Positions 1 to 9,034 of a DNA stretch of 56,077 bases are shown here, piece by piece. Both the position numbers and the translations under genes were made by a program. Source of the stretch: Nostoc sp. ATCC 53789 (lineage in GTDB: Bacteria; Cyanobacteriota; Cyanobacteriia; Cyanobacteriales; Nostocaceae); contig NZ_CP046709.1 in NCBI RefSeq assembly GCF_009873495.1, positions 1 to 56,077 on the forward strand, read 5' to 3'. The notes under the pieces are model-generated. The model was given only the letters and a program-made list of their open reading frames with translations, was not told the origin of the DNA and searched no databases. Within the stretch, counting starts at the first letter, position 1. Each line of letters starts with the position of its first letter.

Positions 1-48
1 TGATAGCAAGGACTATTTAAACCCTTTTGTATAGGGATATATCTGCAT
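1..48. repeat. Left terminal inverted repeat (candidate hairpin telomere half-site)
   Basis: The first 16 bases, TGATAGCAAGGACTAT, are the exact reverse complement of 56047-56062. The next 32 bases align without a gap to the inward-reading right end (24 of 32 identical, including TATAGGGATAT and TCTGCAT). Symmetric ends of this kind are expected where a telomere resolvase has cut one palindrome into two hairpin ends. The left end appears to lack about 15 tip bases present on the right. If the molecule is circular instead, the join is a 16-bp stem with a 15-nt loop. Confidence 0.75.
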
Positions 49-272
49 CAAGTCCTCTTGTACATAGATATGTCTGCATCAAAACCCTCTCGTACAGGGA
101 TATATCTGCGTCTCTACCCTCTTGCATATAGATACGTTTGCGTCAAGTCCTCTCGTATATAGATGTATCTGCATCAAATCCTCTTGTGTATGGATATTGT
201 TGCATCAATCCCTCTTGTATATAGATACGTTTGTGTCAAATCCTCTTGTATATGGATACTCTTATTGAAGGC
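17..272. repeat. Left subterminal array, eight degenerate ~31-bp repeats
   Basis: About eight units of the form CCTCTTGTATAGGGATA followed by TNTCTGCATCAAA start near 22, 54, 87, 118, 150, 181, 212 and 242. The family recurs at 1424-1527, 3291-3621, 46347-46402 and 47578-47631, and in inverted orientation at 55889-56048. It is probably a binding site for a replicon protein (resolvase, Rep or another factor); which one cannot be told from sequence. Confidence 0.85.
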
Positions 273-483
273 TCCTCTGCGTCATACTAATCAGATTTAT
301 TGATTAATCTCTTGGTTATAATTAGCAAGTCTTATAAATACTCAAGTAGTAGAATTGCACTGTTTCCCGCAGGTGCTATCGCCCCAAAATCAAAGGTACG
401 CATAATCCCGCTTTTGCATACAAAATCTACACACCTAAACTACGGTTACTCTATCGGATTTATGGAAATTGTTATGCTGTGTT

Positions 484-903
484 TTAACTTTTTGGCATAA
501 CTCTTATGAGCGCGGTTTCTATTTCCTCCAAAGCTTTATCAATCGCGTCTAATCGCTTGCGGTTCTCCCACTCCCGGTAAGCTTCCGTGACCTCTGGATC
601 AGTTCCCAGCCCTGTGCTACTCCCTACCCTGCCTATGTGTTGGTGGCAGGTGTATTCTGGGTTCTTGCCGCGCTTCACAATGCCCTTTAGCCTGGGTTTG
701 GGGTTCCTTTTGAAGATTGGCTCATTAGCTTGCCACTTTGCGTAGACATACCAATAAATTTCACCACCTTTCTTATATTGCTTCCGTACCTCATACTGAT
801 GAACCCATGCCCCAGGTGATGACATTGGTTCATTGACTAACTGCTGTCTAATTTCCTTTAACTGGTGCAGCTTCTCTATGATTTGGTCAATGCGATCGGT
901 CAT
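484..903 (-). CDS. Conserved hypothetical protein of cyanobacterial plasmid type
   Basis: A 139-residue basic protein. The N-terminal ~25 residues look helical, residues 30-95 form an aromatic and lysine-rich core (motifs WVHQYEV, YWYVYAKW, CHQHIG), and the C-terminal helix is charged. I do not recognise an enzyme motif; the core suggests a small nucleic-acid-associated protein, which is inference. It starts with ATG at 903. A repeated motif, GCATAACTC..ATGAGCGCGGTT, occurs in its 3' end (495-517) and just upstream of the gene (941-963), so the gene is bracketed by short direct repeats. No operon partner is nearby. Confidence 0.6.
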   Translation of the reverse strand: MTDRIDQIIEKLHQLKEIRQQLVNEPMSSPGAWVHQYEVRKQYKKGGEIYWYVYAKWQANEPIFKRNPKPRLKGIVKRGKNPEYTCHQHIGRVGSSTGLGTDPEVTEAYREWENRKRLDAIDKALEEIETALIRVMPKS

Positions 904-963
904 GGCGGTAATTAGAGTTATGCCTATTGAAAAAATTAAAGCATAACTCCGATGAGCGCGGTT

Positions 964-1423
964 CCCCAGGTGCGATCGCTTGCATCTCTAAAAGTTAAAT
1001 TTAACCTTATTGCGAATTTTTAACTTTATTGAGAATAACCTCAGTTTTGTATCATACATGATACAGAATCTAAATTTAACTTTTTTAGCTTTAAATTTGT
1101 CTTATCAACTTAAAATTTTAACTTTCACCCCATTTTCGCCGCGTCCCCCAGTCCCTCACCTTCACCCCATTTTTGCCGCTTTCCCCAGTGTTCAAAATCA
1201 GAATCCTTACCAGCTAAGGATTACAGCCTCATCTCAGACTTACTAAAAACGTCCGCCGACCCCCTATATATATAAGAGAAAGACCCTCGGCGGACACAAT
1301 CTAAATCAATCACCCTTGGCTATTTATTTTAGATTGGGGGATGGCTGACGATGGTTTAAATTTAAACTTTGCCAACTTAAATTTAACTGCCTACTCTGAA
1401 ACAATATTGGTTATTCCTAACTT
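964..1423. other. Non-coding stretch with one hairpin
   Basis: No convincing gene. The only structure seen is a 9-bp inverted repeat, GTCCGCCGA at 1251-1259 and TCGGCGGAC at 1287-1295, with an A/T-rich loop. The small + strand ORF at 1010-1246 has T-rich low-complexity sequence and no ribosome-binding site, so it is not called. Confidence 0.5.
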
Positions 1424-1527
1424 GCCCTCTTGTAGACAGATATCAGTTATCTCTATCCTTACCCTCTTGGCAATAGATAGCAGCTAGCTATTATCCCTAC
1501 CCTCTTGTATAGGCATAGCTGCAACTT
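1424..1527. repeat. Three further copies of the telomere-associated repeat
   Basis: Three CCTCTTG-type units start near 1425, 1471 and 1501, matching the left subterminal array (for example CCCTCTTGTATAGGCATA). They lie 1.2 kb inside the left array with non-repeat sequence between. Confidence 0.7.
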
Positions 1528-1839
1528 CCCCGAAAGGCGATCGCCGCCAATGACTGATGGCTGACGTTGACTGTATCAATTAAAGGTTTAGCTGTGGTCA
1601 GGGTCTGGCGGGGCGTGGCGGTGTGGGCGTGGTTCTTTCACCTAGTTTACCACCAGCCCCAGTTAAGGGCGCGTAGCGTCTGCAAGCTTAAGGCGATCGC
1701 GTAATTCATACTTCAATTATGCAACGCCAAAAATATTCAAGAGAACGACCAAGCTCACCGGGCGCAGATAACCTTGGACTTAGCATCAGCGGCTTTCGTC
1801 CGTCCGCAGCCGTGACGTGTTAGCCATGTAAGAACTTAG
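1528..1839. other. Intergenic, no gene seen
   Basis: Contains HIP1-related GCGATCGC sites and a G-rich tract around 1600-1640. No ORF with coding character and no clear terminator for the upstream minus-strand gene was found. Confidence 0.4.
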
Positions 1840-3117
1840 TTACTGGAGCGCAACATCGCCATACCAAGAAGCATTAAAGCAAGCAACACCAAAGACACCA
1901 TTACCTACTTCTTGAGCTAGACCAGTAGTTCCCAAACCCCTGGTAACACACCATCGATGCATAGCAGCAACACATTCAGCACTTTGTGACTTGCTTAGGC
2001 TATTACACTCTCCATGTTGATTGGCAAGGTCACTGAGTGAAACATCTTGGTATGAACGAGGGTTAAAACATGCAACACCGAAGACACCTGCACCGACTTC
2101 TTGAGCCAGCCCAGCGCCACCACGTCCTGAACTATAACAGTATCGATGCATAGCAGCAACACATTCAGCACTTTGAGATTTACCTAAACTGTCACATCCA
2201 CTGTGATAGCTTCTAAGAGTTTGTAAGGAAACATCACCATACCAGCTTGGGTTGAAGCAAGCAACACCAAAGACACCAGTACCTACTTCCTGCGAAACGC
2301 CTGCACCACCACGTCCTGCCTGTGAGCAAACTCGGTGCATTGCGGCAACACAATCAGCAGTACGAGATTTACCAATTGCATTACATTCGTTATGTAGAGC
2401 AGTTAGATTAACTGCAAAAATTTGATTTCTACTTGGAAGTGGTTGACCGGGAGATCCATAAACTCTTTGCAAGCCAACAATATCAAAGTTACTAAGTGCT
2501 ACAATGTTTGGCCAACTGGAATTGTTGCAGTAATTCATAACTGAATTTTTATCAAAATCCGTAACCATGATGTCGCCATTACTACCTTGTCGTTCTTTCT
2601 GACACCAGCCTGGTGCATCAGCTCTATTTTGTTCATGTGAAAATCCTAGTGCGTGACCAAATTCGTGTAGTGCAACAACTCTGATGCAATGCTCTCTTCT
2701 TCCCGGTACGTCAGCTTGACAAAAATCTCGGCTAAAACTGCCAAATGTAAAATTCAAAACCATGCCGTTAGGTAATCCATCAAGTTGATTACCTAACCCT
2801 TTAGTATGTGGGCCTTCATCAGCAATTTGGATGCGGATACCTCTACTATTCGGTTGACACTCATTCCAGCCTGTAAAGGTGAGAGAAGAATTACTAGCCC
2901 AAGTATTGGTTACTGTATCGCGAACCCATTCTCGCTCCGTCAAGTTTTGGTTGTTTGGGTTCTCCCAACAAACCGGAATCTGTTGAGTTCTCCACAAAGC
3001 ACCACTAAGCGCATACAGGTCAAACCCCTCTGCGTTCACAAAATCTTGAATTCCCAAAGTGGTTCCAAATGAAATCGCTGTAGCTAAGCTTAGGGAAGCT
3101 TTCAAGTATTTCTTCAT
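1840..3117 (-). CDS. Secreted zinc metalloprotease (metzincin) with three C-terminal Cys-rich repeats
   Basis: A 425-residue protein with an N-terminal signal peptide (basic MKKYLK, then a hydrophobic segment to about residue 28). The catalytic domain carries the metzincin zinc motif HEFGHALGFSH (H151, H155, H161; E152 catalytic) and a Met-turn SVMNY near 194, typical of matrixin/astacin-like peptidases. Residues ~236-423 are three ~62-residue tandem repeats. Each contains CVAAMHR and GVFGVACF and four spaced cysteines (for example C245, C256, C264, C287) that probably form disulfides. The repeats may bind a wall or surface ligand (inference). The product is likely exported and extracellular. 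It is monocistronic, with telomere-type repeats upstream at 3291-3621. Confidence 0.88.
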   Translation of the reverse strand: MKKYLKASLSLATAISFGTTLGIQDFVNAEGFDLYALSGALWRTQQIPVCWENPNNQNLTEREWVRDTVTNTWASNSSLTFTGWNECQPNSRGIRIQIADEGPHTKGLGNQLDGLPNGMVLNFTFGSFSRDFCQADVPGRREHCIRVVALHEFGHALGFSHEQNRADAPGWCQKERQGSNGDIMVTDFDKNSVMNYCNNSSWPNIVALSNFDIVGLQRVYGSPGQPLPSRNQIFAVNLTALHNECNAIGKSRTADCVAAMHRVCSQAGRGGAGVSQEVGTGVFGVACFNPSWYGDVSLQTLRSYHSGCDSLGKSQSAECVAAMHRYCYSSGRGGAGLAQEVGAGVFGVACFNPRSYQDVSLSDLANQHGECNSLSKSQSAECVAAMHRWCVTRGLGTTGLAQEVGNGVFGVACFNASWYGDVALQ

Positions 3118-3290
3118 GCTAGTCCTTGTGGTTGAAGGATCGACATCTCGTTCGAGAATCTCTTTGTAAATTTTGATAAGTATTTTGTTATCAAATGAGT
3201 AAAAAAATACACAAGCAATTGTGAGGAACTTGTGAGGGATAAGACGCGATTTATAAATTAATTCTGCGATCGCTTGCTTATCCTTTTATA

Positions 3291-3621
3291 ACCTCTTGTA
3301 TAGGGATAGAGCCTGGTAGAATGGGGATAATCGCCTCACAAGGTGGGCGATGCCTATATTCAAGAGTACTTGTACAGTGATAACTCTCTGACATAGGGAT
3401 GGACTATCCTGTCTTCTCTTCTAACAAGGAATGTAGGTAAGGACTAATTGTACCCTCTTGTATATGCATAGACAGATGTGCCTCTAGCTATGTCTGCAAT
3501 ATCCCTCTTGTATATCTATATATCTAAATTACTCCTTTTGTATAGGGATAGCTTAATACCTGCTTATCTCCTCTTGTATATCGATATCTACATTTATTTC
3601 CTCTTGTATATAGATAGCCCG
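3291..3621. repeat. Third left-side cluster of CCTCTTGTATAGGGATA-type repeats
   Basis: At least six recognisable units lie at about 3291, 3450, 3504, 3534, 3570 and 3599, with weaker forms at 3367-3400. Unit spacing is irregular, unlike the terminal arrays. Small ORFs crossing this block are by-products of the repeats. Confidence 0.75.
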
Positions 3622-3764
3622 AAGGGTGATCGCACTTTTAGCGATGCCATAATCGCCACTACCTAGCCCTCACATTCTGCTTTGGCATTTTCTCTCCACA
3701 TTCCTGCGGCTTATTTTCTATCCTGGAGTAAGACAGTAGCACGATCGCTTCTGTTGCTGCTGTA

Positions 3765-4073
3765 TTATTTAATAGGTTTTGGTGATAAACCTAACTGGAC
3801 ACGAAACTCTTCGCTGTAGCTTGCTTTCTCCCAATTCACTGCTTTTTTAACTTGCTCAGGAGTTAGGTTTCTAGCACCATTGAGGACGATATCGCTGAGT
3901 TCGGCACCGCTGAGGTCGGGAACGCTGAGGTCGGCACCTCTGAGGTCGGCATGGCGGAGGTTGACACGGCGGAGGTCAGCATTTCTGAGGTCGGCTTGAC
4001 GGAGTTTGGCATCTCTGAGGTCAGCACTGCTGAGTTTGGCACTGCTGAGGTTGGCACTGCCAGTATCTTGCAA
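3765..4073 (-). CDS. Short pentapeptide-repeat protein
   Basis: A 102-residue protein. Residues ~8-68 are A(D/N)LxxA-type pentapeptide repeats that should form a right-handed quadrilateral beta-helix. The tail, with GARNLTPEQVKKAVNWEKA followed by LGLSP, is a common C-terminal extension of cyanobacterial pentapeptide proteins and resembles the end of the 49125-50159 product. The start is TTG at 4073 with an AGGAGG about 13 bases upstream, so it may be an N-truncated remnant of a longer protein. Function unknown. The next gene upstream on this strand ends at 4252. Confidence 0.6.
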   Translation of the reverse strand: MQDTGSANLSSAKLSSADLRDAKLRQADLRNADLRRVNLRHADLRGADLSVPDLSGAELSDIVLNGARNLTPEQVKKAVNWEKASYSEEFRVQLGLSPKPIK

Positions 4074-4174
4074 CCGAGGCAGCGTACCTCCTAAACCCCC
4101 GGTGGATAGACATCCTCTAAAGATTCAAAACAATGGATATCAGGAACGAAATAACCCAAATTATAGTTCCTACA

Positions 4175-4193
4175 TGTTGCGGCTCGCAAACAT
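4175..4193. repeat. Solo copy of the 37445-41733 transposon tip
   Basis: TGTTGCGGCTCGCAAACAT is identical to the outer 19 bases of the transposon at 37445. It is preceded by CCTACA, which resembles that transposon's CCTACC target. No transposase gene or second end is nearby, so this looks like a solo tip or abortive insertion. Confidence 0.7.
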
Positions 4194-4251
4194 CGGGGGA
4201 TGAAACAGGGTTAAATATATATTTTGGACATCGCACCTTTTTTGTCCGACC

Positions 4252-5040
4252 TCACAAAATCGCGTTGCTCCCTGACAAACTAGAAATAATCGGTTCAGGT
4301 AATCCGAGTGGTTCCCAGTCTGCTTGTGAGGGTAGCCATGTCCGTCCGTCCCAGGCTTTGTGAAATGTATTGTAATAAATATCAATCCCAAAAATGTCAA
4401 GACGATTGTCGCCCCAAGACGCAACACCAGGCGGACTATTAAACGTTCCTCCGAGTGGTTCCCAGTTTACCTGTGAGGGTAGCCATGTCCGTCCGTCCCA
4501 GGCTTTGTGATACATTTGACCATCAATACCAACCCCAAAAATGTCAAGACGATTGTCGCCCCAAGACGCAACACCAGGCGGACTATTAAACGTTCCTCCG
4601 AGTGGTTCCCAGTTTACCTGTGAGGGTAGCCATGTCCGTCCGTCCCAGGCTTTGTGATACATTTGACCATCAATACCAACCCCAAAAATGTCAAGACGAT
4701 TGTTGCCCCAAGACGCAACACCAGGCGGACTATTAAACGTTCCTCCAAGTGGTTCCCAGTCTACCTGTGAGGGTAGCCATGTCCGTCCGTCCCAGGCTTT
4801 GTGATACATTTGACCATCAATACCAACCCCAAAAATGTCAAGACGATTGTTGCCCCAAGACGCAACACCAGGCGGACTATTAAACGTTCCTCCGAGTGGT
4901 TTCCAGTCTACCTGTGAGGGTAGCCATGTCCGTCCGTCCCAGGCTTTGTGATACATTTGATGAGTAGTAATACCAAGCCTAAAAATGTCAAGACGATCGT
5001 TGCTCCAGGATGTAACTGAAATTGCAATTTTATTGATCAT
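4252..5040 (-). CDS. PLL-like beta-propeller (lectin-type) repeat protein
   Basis: A 262-residue protein made of five ~49-residue repeats. Each contains WGxNRLDIFGVGIDGQMYH, KAWDGRTWLPSQ and WEPLGGTFNSPPGV. This is the blade pattern of PLL/fungal-lectin-like beta-propellers, in which Trp-rich pockets between blades bind sugars. Known members usually have more blades (often seven), so five suggests an incomplete propeller, an oligomer, or recent loss or gain of units. There is no signal peptide or membrane segment. The blades are almost identical at DNA level with a 147-bp period (about 4360-4950), showing recent unit duplication or gene conversion. Start ATG at 5040. Confidence 0.82.
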   Translation of the reverse strand: MINKIAISVTSWSNDRLDIFRLGITTHQMYHKAWDGRTWLPSQVDWKPLGGTFNSPPGVASWGNNRLDIFGVGIDGQMYHKAWDGRTWLPSQVDWEPLGGTFNSPPGVASWGNNRLDIFGVGIDGQMYHKAWDGRTWLPSQVNWEPLGGTFNSPPGVASWGDNRLDIFGVGIDGQMYHKAWDGRTWLPSQVNWEPLGGTFNSPPGVASWGDNRLDIFGIDIYYNTFHKAWDGRTWLPSQADWEPLGLPEPIISSLSGSNAIL

Positions 5041-5254
5041 AAGTACTCTCTTTTAATAAATACATAAGTGATTAATCAAATTTCCTTTTAAATGTTGCTT
5101 ATCAACTATGTTTATATGTCAGTTCTAAATAGAAACTTATAAAACTTGTTTCTTGACAAACTCTTTAAGTATCAGCCAAGTTATATGGATCATTATGATA
5201 AATTCTAAGACTTAATCCTCTAACCAAAGTTAGAGAACCGTAAGGATTCAGGTC

Positions 5255-6358
5255 TAATATTACGTGAGTTCGACGGATAGGAAAGTGCAAAAAGCTTGCT
5301 ATGTATGAATTTGCTCAATTGGGCATAGAAAAAGGCGATCGCTACAATTGATTGAGAATCAGCAAAAAAGTCACAAAAAAATGCCGAGACTAATAATACC
5401 TAACAAAAATCAGGGTCTCGGCTATGTCTACCATAATATCTCGCCTCGACCAGAGCGCAAATTTTCTGCGACGTAGATGATTTCTGTAAGCAATGGGAAA
5501 ATCTATGGCGGCAAGTACCACAATTGCCATCGACAACAGGAGAAAGGCGCAGCACTTCCCGAATGCATCTATCAGAAGTGATGACAATAGTCATCGCATT
5601 TCATGGCAATGGATATAAGACTTTCAAGGAATTCTATACCATGCATGTGCTGACAAGTTGGCGTGAAGCATTTCCAAATCTGGTCAGCTACACTCGGTTT
5701 GTGGAACTGATGCCCTGGTGTTTAATGCTGTTATGTTGCTTTTTACATACACGTACAGGAGAAATTACAGGGATTAGCTTTATCGATTCCACCCCAATTA
5801 ATGTTTGTCACAACTGTCGGGCGCATTCTCACAAGGTATTTAAAGGATTAGTGAAATGGGGAAAAAATTCTGTGGGCTGGCATTTTGGATTTAAATTGCA
5901 TTTGATTATTAATGATTGTGGAGAATTACTAGCATTTTCACTAACTCCCGCAAATGTAGATGACCGAAAACCAGTCCCAGATATGACTAAAGACTTAATT
6001 GGTAAACTTTTTGGTGATAGAGGATACATCTCTCAAAAATTATTTGAGGAGCTATATGAGCGAGGGTTACAATTAGTCACAAAATCCAAGAAGAAAATGA
6101 AAAATCGTTTGGTAAAACTGATTGATAAGATTCTGTTACGCAAACGCGCTGTAATTGACTCGGTTAATGACCATCTGAAAAATATATGTCAAATAGAACA
6201 CTCCCGCCATCGTAGTCCATTTAACTTTTTGCTTAACTTGATGGCTGGTTTAGCTGCTTACACCTATTTGCCCAAAAAACCGTCGATTGATATTTACCCA
6301 AAAGATTTACCTGCACTACCTCCTGCCCTTTTCTAACCGTCGAACTAACGTAATTTTA
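5255..6358 (+). mobile_element. IS982-family insertion sequence, 1.1 kb
   Basis: Terminal inverted repeats of 26 bp lie at 5255-5280 and 6333-6358 (core AGTTCGACGG, 3 mismatches) and enclose one IS982 transposase reading frame. No convincing target duplication was found at these boundaries, so they may be off by a few bases. An internal hairpin with stem GCCGAGAC/GTCTCGGC lies at about 5382-5422, just before the transposase. Confidence 0.85.
5424..6336 (+). pseudogene. IS982-family transposase, frameshifted near its start
   Basis: The long frame (open from 5437, first ATG at 5524) encodes the IS982 core. It has the N-terminal motif IFCDVDDFCKQW, the first acidic residue in FIDSTPI, the second in FGDRGYIS and the C-terminal signature QIEHSRHRS. 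The natural ATG at 5424 (MSTIISRLDQSA) is in another frame, and a one-base change near 5456-5460 would join the two. In the third catalytic region the sequence reads IDSVNDHLKN where IS982 members usually have Glu, so the catalytic acid may be changed to Asp. It is probably inactive unless frameshifting rescues it. Confidence 0.8.
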
Positions 6359-6583
6359 CGGACTATCCGCGACACAGAAAAAGTGTGGGTGATGGGTGCG
6401 GTACTGACTTTCTGCGATGACTAAAAAGTAGAGTCTTGAAAGTCAAAACATTGTTATACTTCCCAAAAAGATAACGTTGATCGCCATTGGGTTATTCATT
6501 ATCATGTTTGCGATTAGAAATAATTCTTGAAATGCGATCGTAATAGTTCCCAACGACCGCATCTTAAACACTATTGTTGACGA

Positions 6584-6770
6584 TCCTCCTTAGCTCGACT
6601 TTATCCAAAATTAAGAACTCGGCTTTCCTTATCCGGCAAAAATCCTGGTTTTTTGGCAAATACTTTTTCCATGTCACTGATTTACGCTCAAGTCCAAAAA
6701 CTAAAACTAGCGTCCCGCAATGGTTTCGGTGTCGGGTTTTGGATCGCGTAAAAATGGATAAAGTCGAGCT
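6584..6770. mobile_element. MITE-like element with 16-bp inverted repeats
   Basis: AGCTCGACTTTATCCA at 6592-6607 is repeated inverted at 6755-6770, and similarity extends outward through CCTCCT/AGGAGG. The ~190-bp interior has no coding potential. The right end abuts the left inverted repeat of the IS5 remnant at 6771. Confidence 0.6.
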
Positions 6771-7253
6771 TAGAGGAGGTTTGAAAAGTCGGGCAGTTTG
6801 TAAAAAACTCTCTCGATATACGCTGTAAATAGATTGTAAACAGCACCGAGAGAGCGACATGAGTAAAGCATACCCCCAATGTGGGTGAGCGAGAAGGCGG
6901 CAAACAAGTTCTCAAACAAGTAAAAAGTCCCAGCACAATGTATCTCGCTTAACAACCATCTGGGCCGATGGTGGCTTTGATGGCGAACCATTCATGCAGT
7001 GGGTTATGAATTTTTGTCGTTGGATTATACAGGTGGTGCTGCGACTACAGCAAACCAAGGGTTTTATTTTGCTCAAAAAACGTTGGGTGGTGGAACGTAC
7101 TTTTGGTTGGTTGATGGTATGTCGGCGATTAGTTCGAGATTATGAGTTATTGCCACAAACATCGGAGACTTTTATTTATATTGCCATGATCCGTATTATG
7201 GTGAGGCGGTTAGCATAATTTCTGACCTCTAAAAACTTTTCAAACATCCTCTC
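6771..7253 (+). mobile_element. Internally deleted IS5-type element
   Basis: Inverted repeats at 6771-6789 and 7235-7253 (core GTTTGAAAAGT, 17 of 19 matching) enclose only about 480 bp. The beginning and end of a transposase remain while the middle is lost. Confidence 0.7.
6859..7218 (+). pseudogene. IS5-family transposase remnant
   Basis: The ATG at 6859 begins MSKAYP, a common start for cyanobacterial IS5 transposases, but the frame breaks at once. The C-terminal part resumes in another frame at about 6955 (TIWADGGFDGEPF) and runs through RWVVERTFGWLMVCRRLVRD to the stop at 7218. Only about 90 of an expected ~250-270 residues remain. The first and last catalytic regions are not joined, so no activity is expected. 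Confidence 0.78.
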
Positions 7254-7254
7254 A

Positions 7255-7422
7255 GGACACAGAACCCTTGATGAACTCTACAAATACTTAGAAGTTAGCC
7301 CGGAACAGGTACGCGGTGCCGTGTCATCACTCTCCATGTTGTCTCCAATTGATCCGCCGGGCTTCAATAAACCGTGTTACCCTGAAGCGTCGGAACATCA
7401 GGTAGGCTCTACGTTAGATTGA
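7255..7422 (+). pseudogene. 3' fragment of an unidentified gene cut by the IS5 remnant
   Basis: Directly after the IS right end, an open frame reads GHRTLDELYKYLEVSPEQV, then RGAVSSLSMLSPIDPPG, ending in TGA at 7422. The N-terminal half looks like a small helix-turn-helix or winged-helix segment (DELYKYLEVSPEQVRGAVSSL). There is no start codon or ribosome-binding site, and the upstream half was not recognised on the other side of the insertion. Confidence 0.45.
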
Positions 7423-7572
7423 TGCACAGTAGTGTTGTCTTTTCTCACTCAAGTAGATATTCCATCTACAAATCCTACTACCAAATTATATAATTATAAA
7501 AGGTTTCTTCCTGCGGAAGTCATCCTTCCTTCGATTCATGACAGAATAAAAGAAATGGATTAGGTAAGGGAA

Positions 7573-8601
7573 ATGGTAAGACGGCCAAGGAAGGCTAAAG
7601 AAGAAATTCCTCCTTTAGAGAAGGAAGCGCTGGTACAAGAAGAAAATAATGGAAGTGCTGCTCTCGCCGAGGAGATTAAGGTAGAAGAGACAAAAGATAT
7701 AGAGGCAGAGGAGGCAAAGGACGCAACGGCAATTGAGCGTGTTCCTGTCGAGATTGTTTCTGAAGAAGAACCGCTTACCGATGAAGAACGTAACCGTCTC
7801 TATGAGCTTGAGAACCTAGTAATTGAGTCTTTCTACATAGCGGGAAGATCACTTCGGGAAATCAATGAAAAGCGGCTTTATAGAGCTACCCATCGAACGT
7901 TTGAGGATTACTGCTATGAGCGATTTGGCTTCCAGCGTCGTCATTCGTATCAGCTGATTGAGGCTGCAACAATTGCTGATAATCTTCGGGAGCGAGCGCG
8001 ACCCGCGCACATGATTCCTACAAGTGAATATCAGATCCGGCCCCTGTCTCGTTTAAAGGAAGAACCCGAAAAGCAAGTTGCAGCCTGGGCACGATCTGTA
8101 GAAAAAGCGGGCGGAAAAGCTCCTACTCATGATCTGGTAAAAGAGACAGTTGCCGAGTATGTCGAAGGCACAAAAGAAAATGGTAGAGAAAAAGTAGCTT
8201 ATAGGCTTACTAAAGGTGATATCTGTGTCATCAAACGAAATAGCGATCCACGCCTTTCAGAGCGTGTGGGTTATTGGGGGCTTATAAGAGAAGTAACCAA
8301 AGATGTTTGTACTATAGAACTTTACGATAGAACTGTAGCCGATGTTGACAGCAACAATCTTAGCTTCCTTAAGCATACAAAGAGAGAAGCTCAGAGCAGG
8401 AGAAAATTATTCGAGCAACTTTCCGCGATTTATCAAGCGCAGACTGAGCGTGAGGAAGTGGTAGCATTGAACCTTGAGTATTTTGGAAGGCTAAGACGAC
8501 CTACACTCACCCTATTAGAAAAGAGTCTTCTTCGGTTTCTTGAGCAGAAAACGAAGAAGGGTGGGAAGGTTCCTGCGGCAGAAGAGAAACAGGAAGGCTG
8601 A
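7573..8601 (+). CDS. Plasmid/phage-type DNA-binding-like protein
   Basis: A 342-residue acidic-then-basic protein. Residues 1-70 are Glu/Lys-rich and probably disordered. Residues ~77-190 contain FYIAGRSLREINEKRLYR, then TFEDYCYERFGFQRRHSYQL, a motif common in cyanobacterial plasmid and phage proteins and reminiscent of the helix-turn-helix core of ParB/KorB-like proteins. A second basic segment (IYQAQTEREEVVALNLEYF) and a Lys-rich tail follow. A role in DNA binding or replicon maintenance is inference; no nuclease or ParB catalytic box is visible. Start ATG at 7573 follows AAGGGAA. It is monocistronic. Confidence 0.6.
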   Translation: MVRRPRKAKEEIPPLEKEALVQEENNGSAALAEEIKVEETKDIEAEEAKDATAIERVPVEIVSEEEPLTDEERNRLYELENLVIESFYIAGRSLREINEKRLYRATHRTFEDYCYERFGFQRRHSYQLIEAATIADNLRERARPAHMIPTSEYQIRPLSRLKEEPEKQVAAWARSVEKAGGKAPTHDLVKETVAEYVEGTKENGREKVAYRLTKGDICVIKRNSDPRLSERVGYWGLIREVTKDVCTIELYDRTVADVDSNNLSFLKHTKREAQSRRKLFEQLSAIYQAQTEREEVVALNLEYFGRLRRPTLTLLEKSLLRFLEQKTKKGGKVPAAEEKQEG

Positions 8602-8734
8602 AGCATCTATGCCTGCCCTATACTTTGATAATTCATATAAGGCAACAAATTTGGCGCAGCTTAAATAAGCTGACTGTGGTTTCAGTTAGTATATTTAACC
8701 CGAAGTAGAGAGCAAACTTTCTATAAAAATGCTC

Positions 8735-8855
8735 TTCTCAAACTTACTACCTAATGTACAAATCTTAATTTATCGCGATTTCAAAAAAGATACTCTAATA
8801 GTAGATATGTAAAAATGTCTAACCTCATCTTGACTGAGATTAGATAGAGGTAATT
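8735..8855 (+). promoter_or_regulatory. 121-bp upstream element, copy A
   Basis: This block is ~92% identical, without gaps, to 10460-10580. It contains ACTTACTACCTAATGTACAA, AGATACTCTAATAGTAGATA (a TACT/AGTA dyad) and GAGATTAGATAGAGGTAATT. Both copies sit upstream of an accessory gene on the + strand (9035 and 10602). It could be a shared promoter or regulator target, or an end of a cassette. Confidence 0.75.
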
Positions 8856-9034
8856 ATGGCAAAAGAATGTCTTTCAACAACCGCAGCCTCATAACTCGTT
8901 AAAGTGAACGGAAGAGATATCCTGGTGTAGTTTCCGAGTTGATCGCTGCCGCGTCACTTAGTTGTTAGACAGCGATGGAGGTTGCATAGCTATGTCCAAG
9001 GAAGAAACATTTCTAAGACTGGAGGCGTATAACA

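Noticed and set aside
300..500. Small + strand ORF after the left array
   Set aside because: No ribosome-binding site or recognised motif, and it overlaps the 3' end of the better-supported minus-strand gene.
2806..3072. Antisense ORF over the metalloprotease gene
   Set aside because: Shadow of the opposite strand; the protease frame has signal peptide, zinc motif and Met-turn.
3478..3666. Tyr/Leu-rich ORF in the repeat cluster
   Set aside because: Composition results directly from the CCTCTTGTATATAGATA-type repeats.
7573..8601. ParB partition protein
   Set aside because: Has a helix-turn-helix-like motif, but no ParB/Srx CTPase box, is far from parA, and parA already has an adjacent RHH partner.
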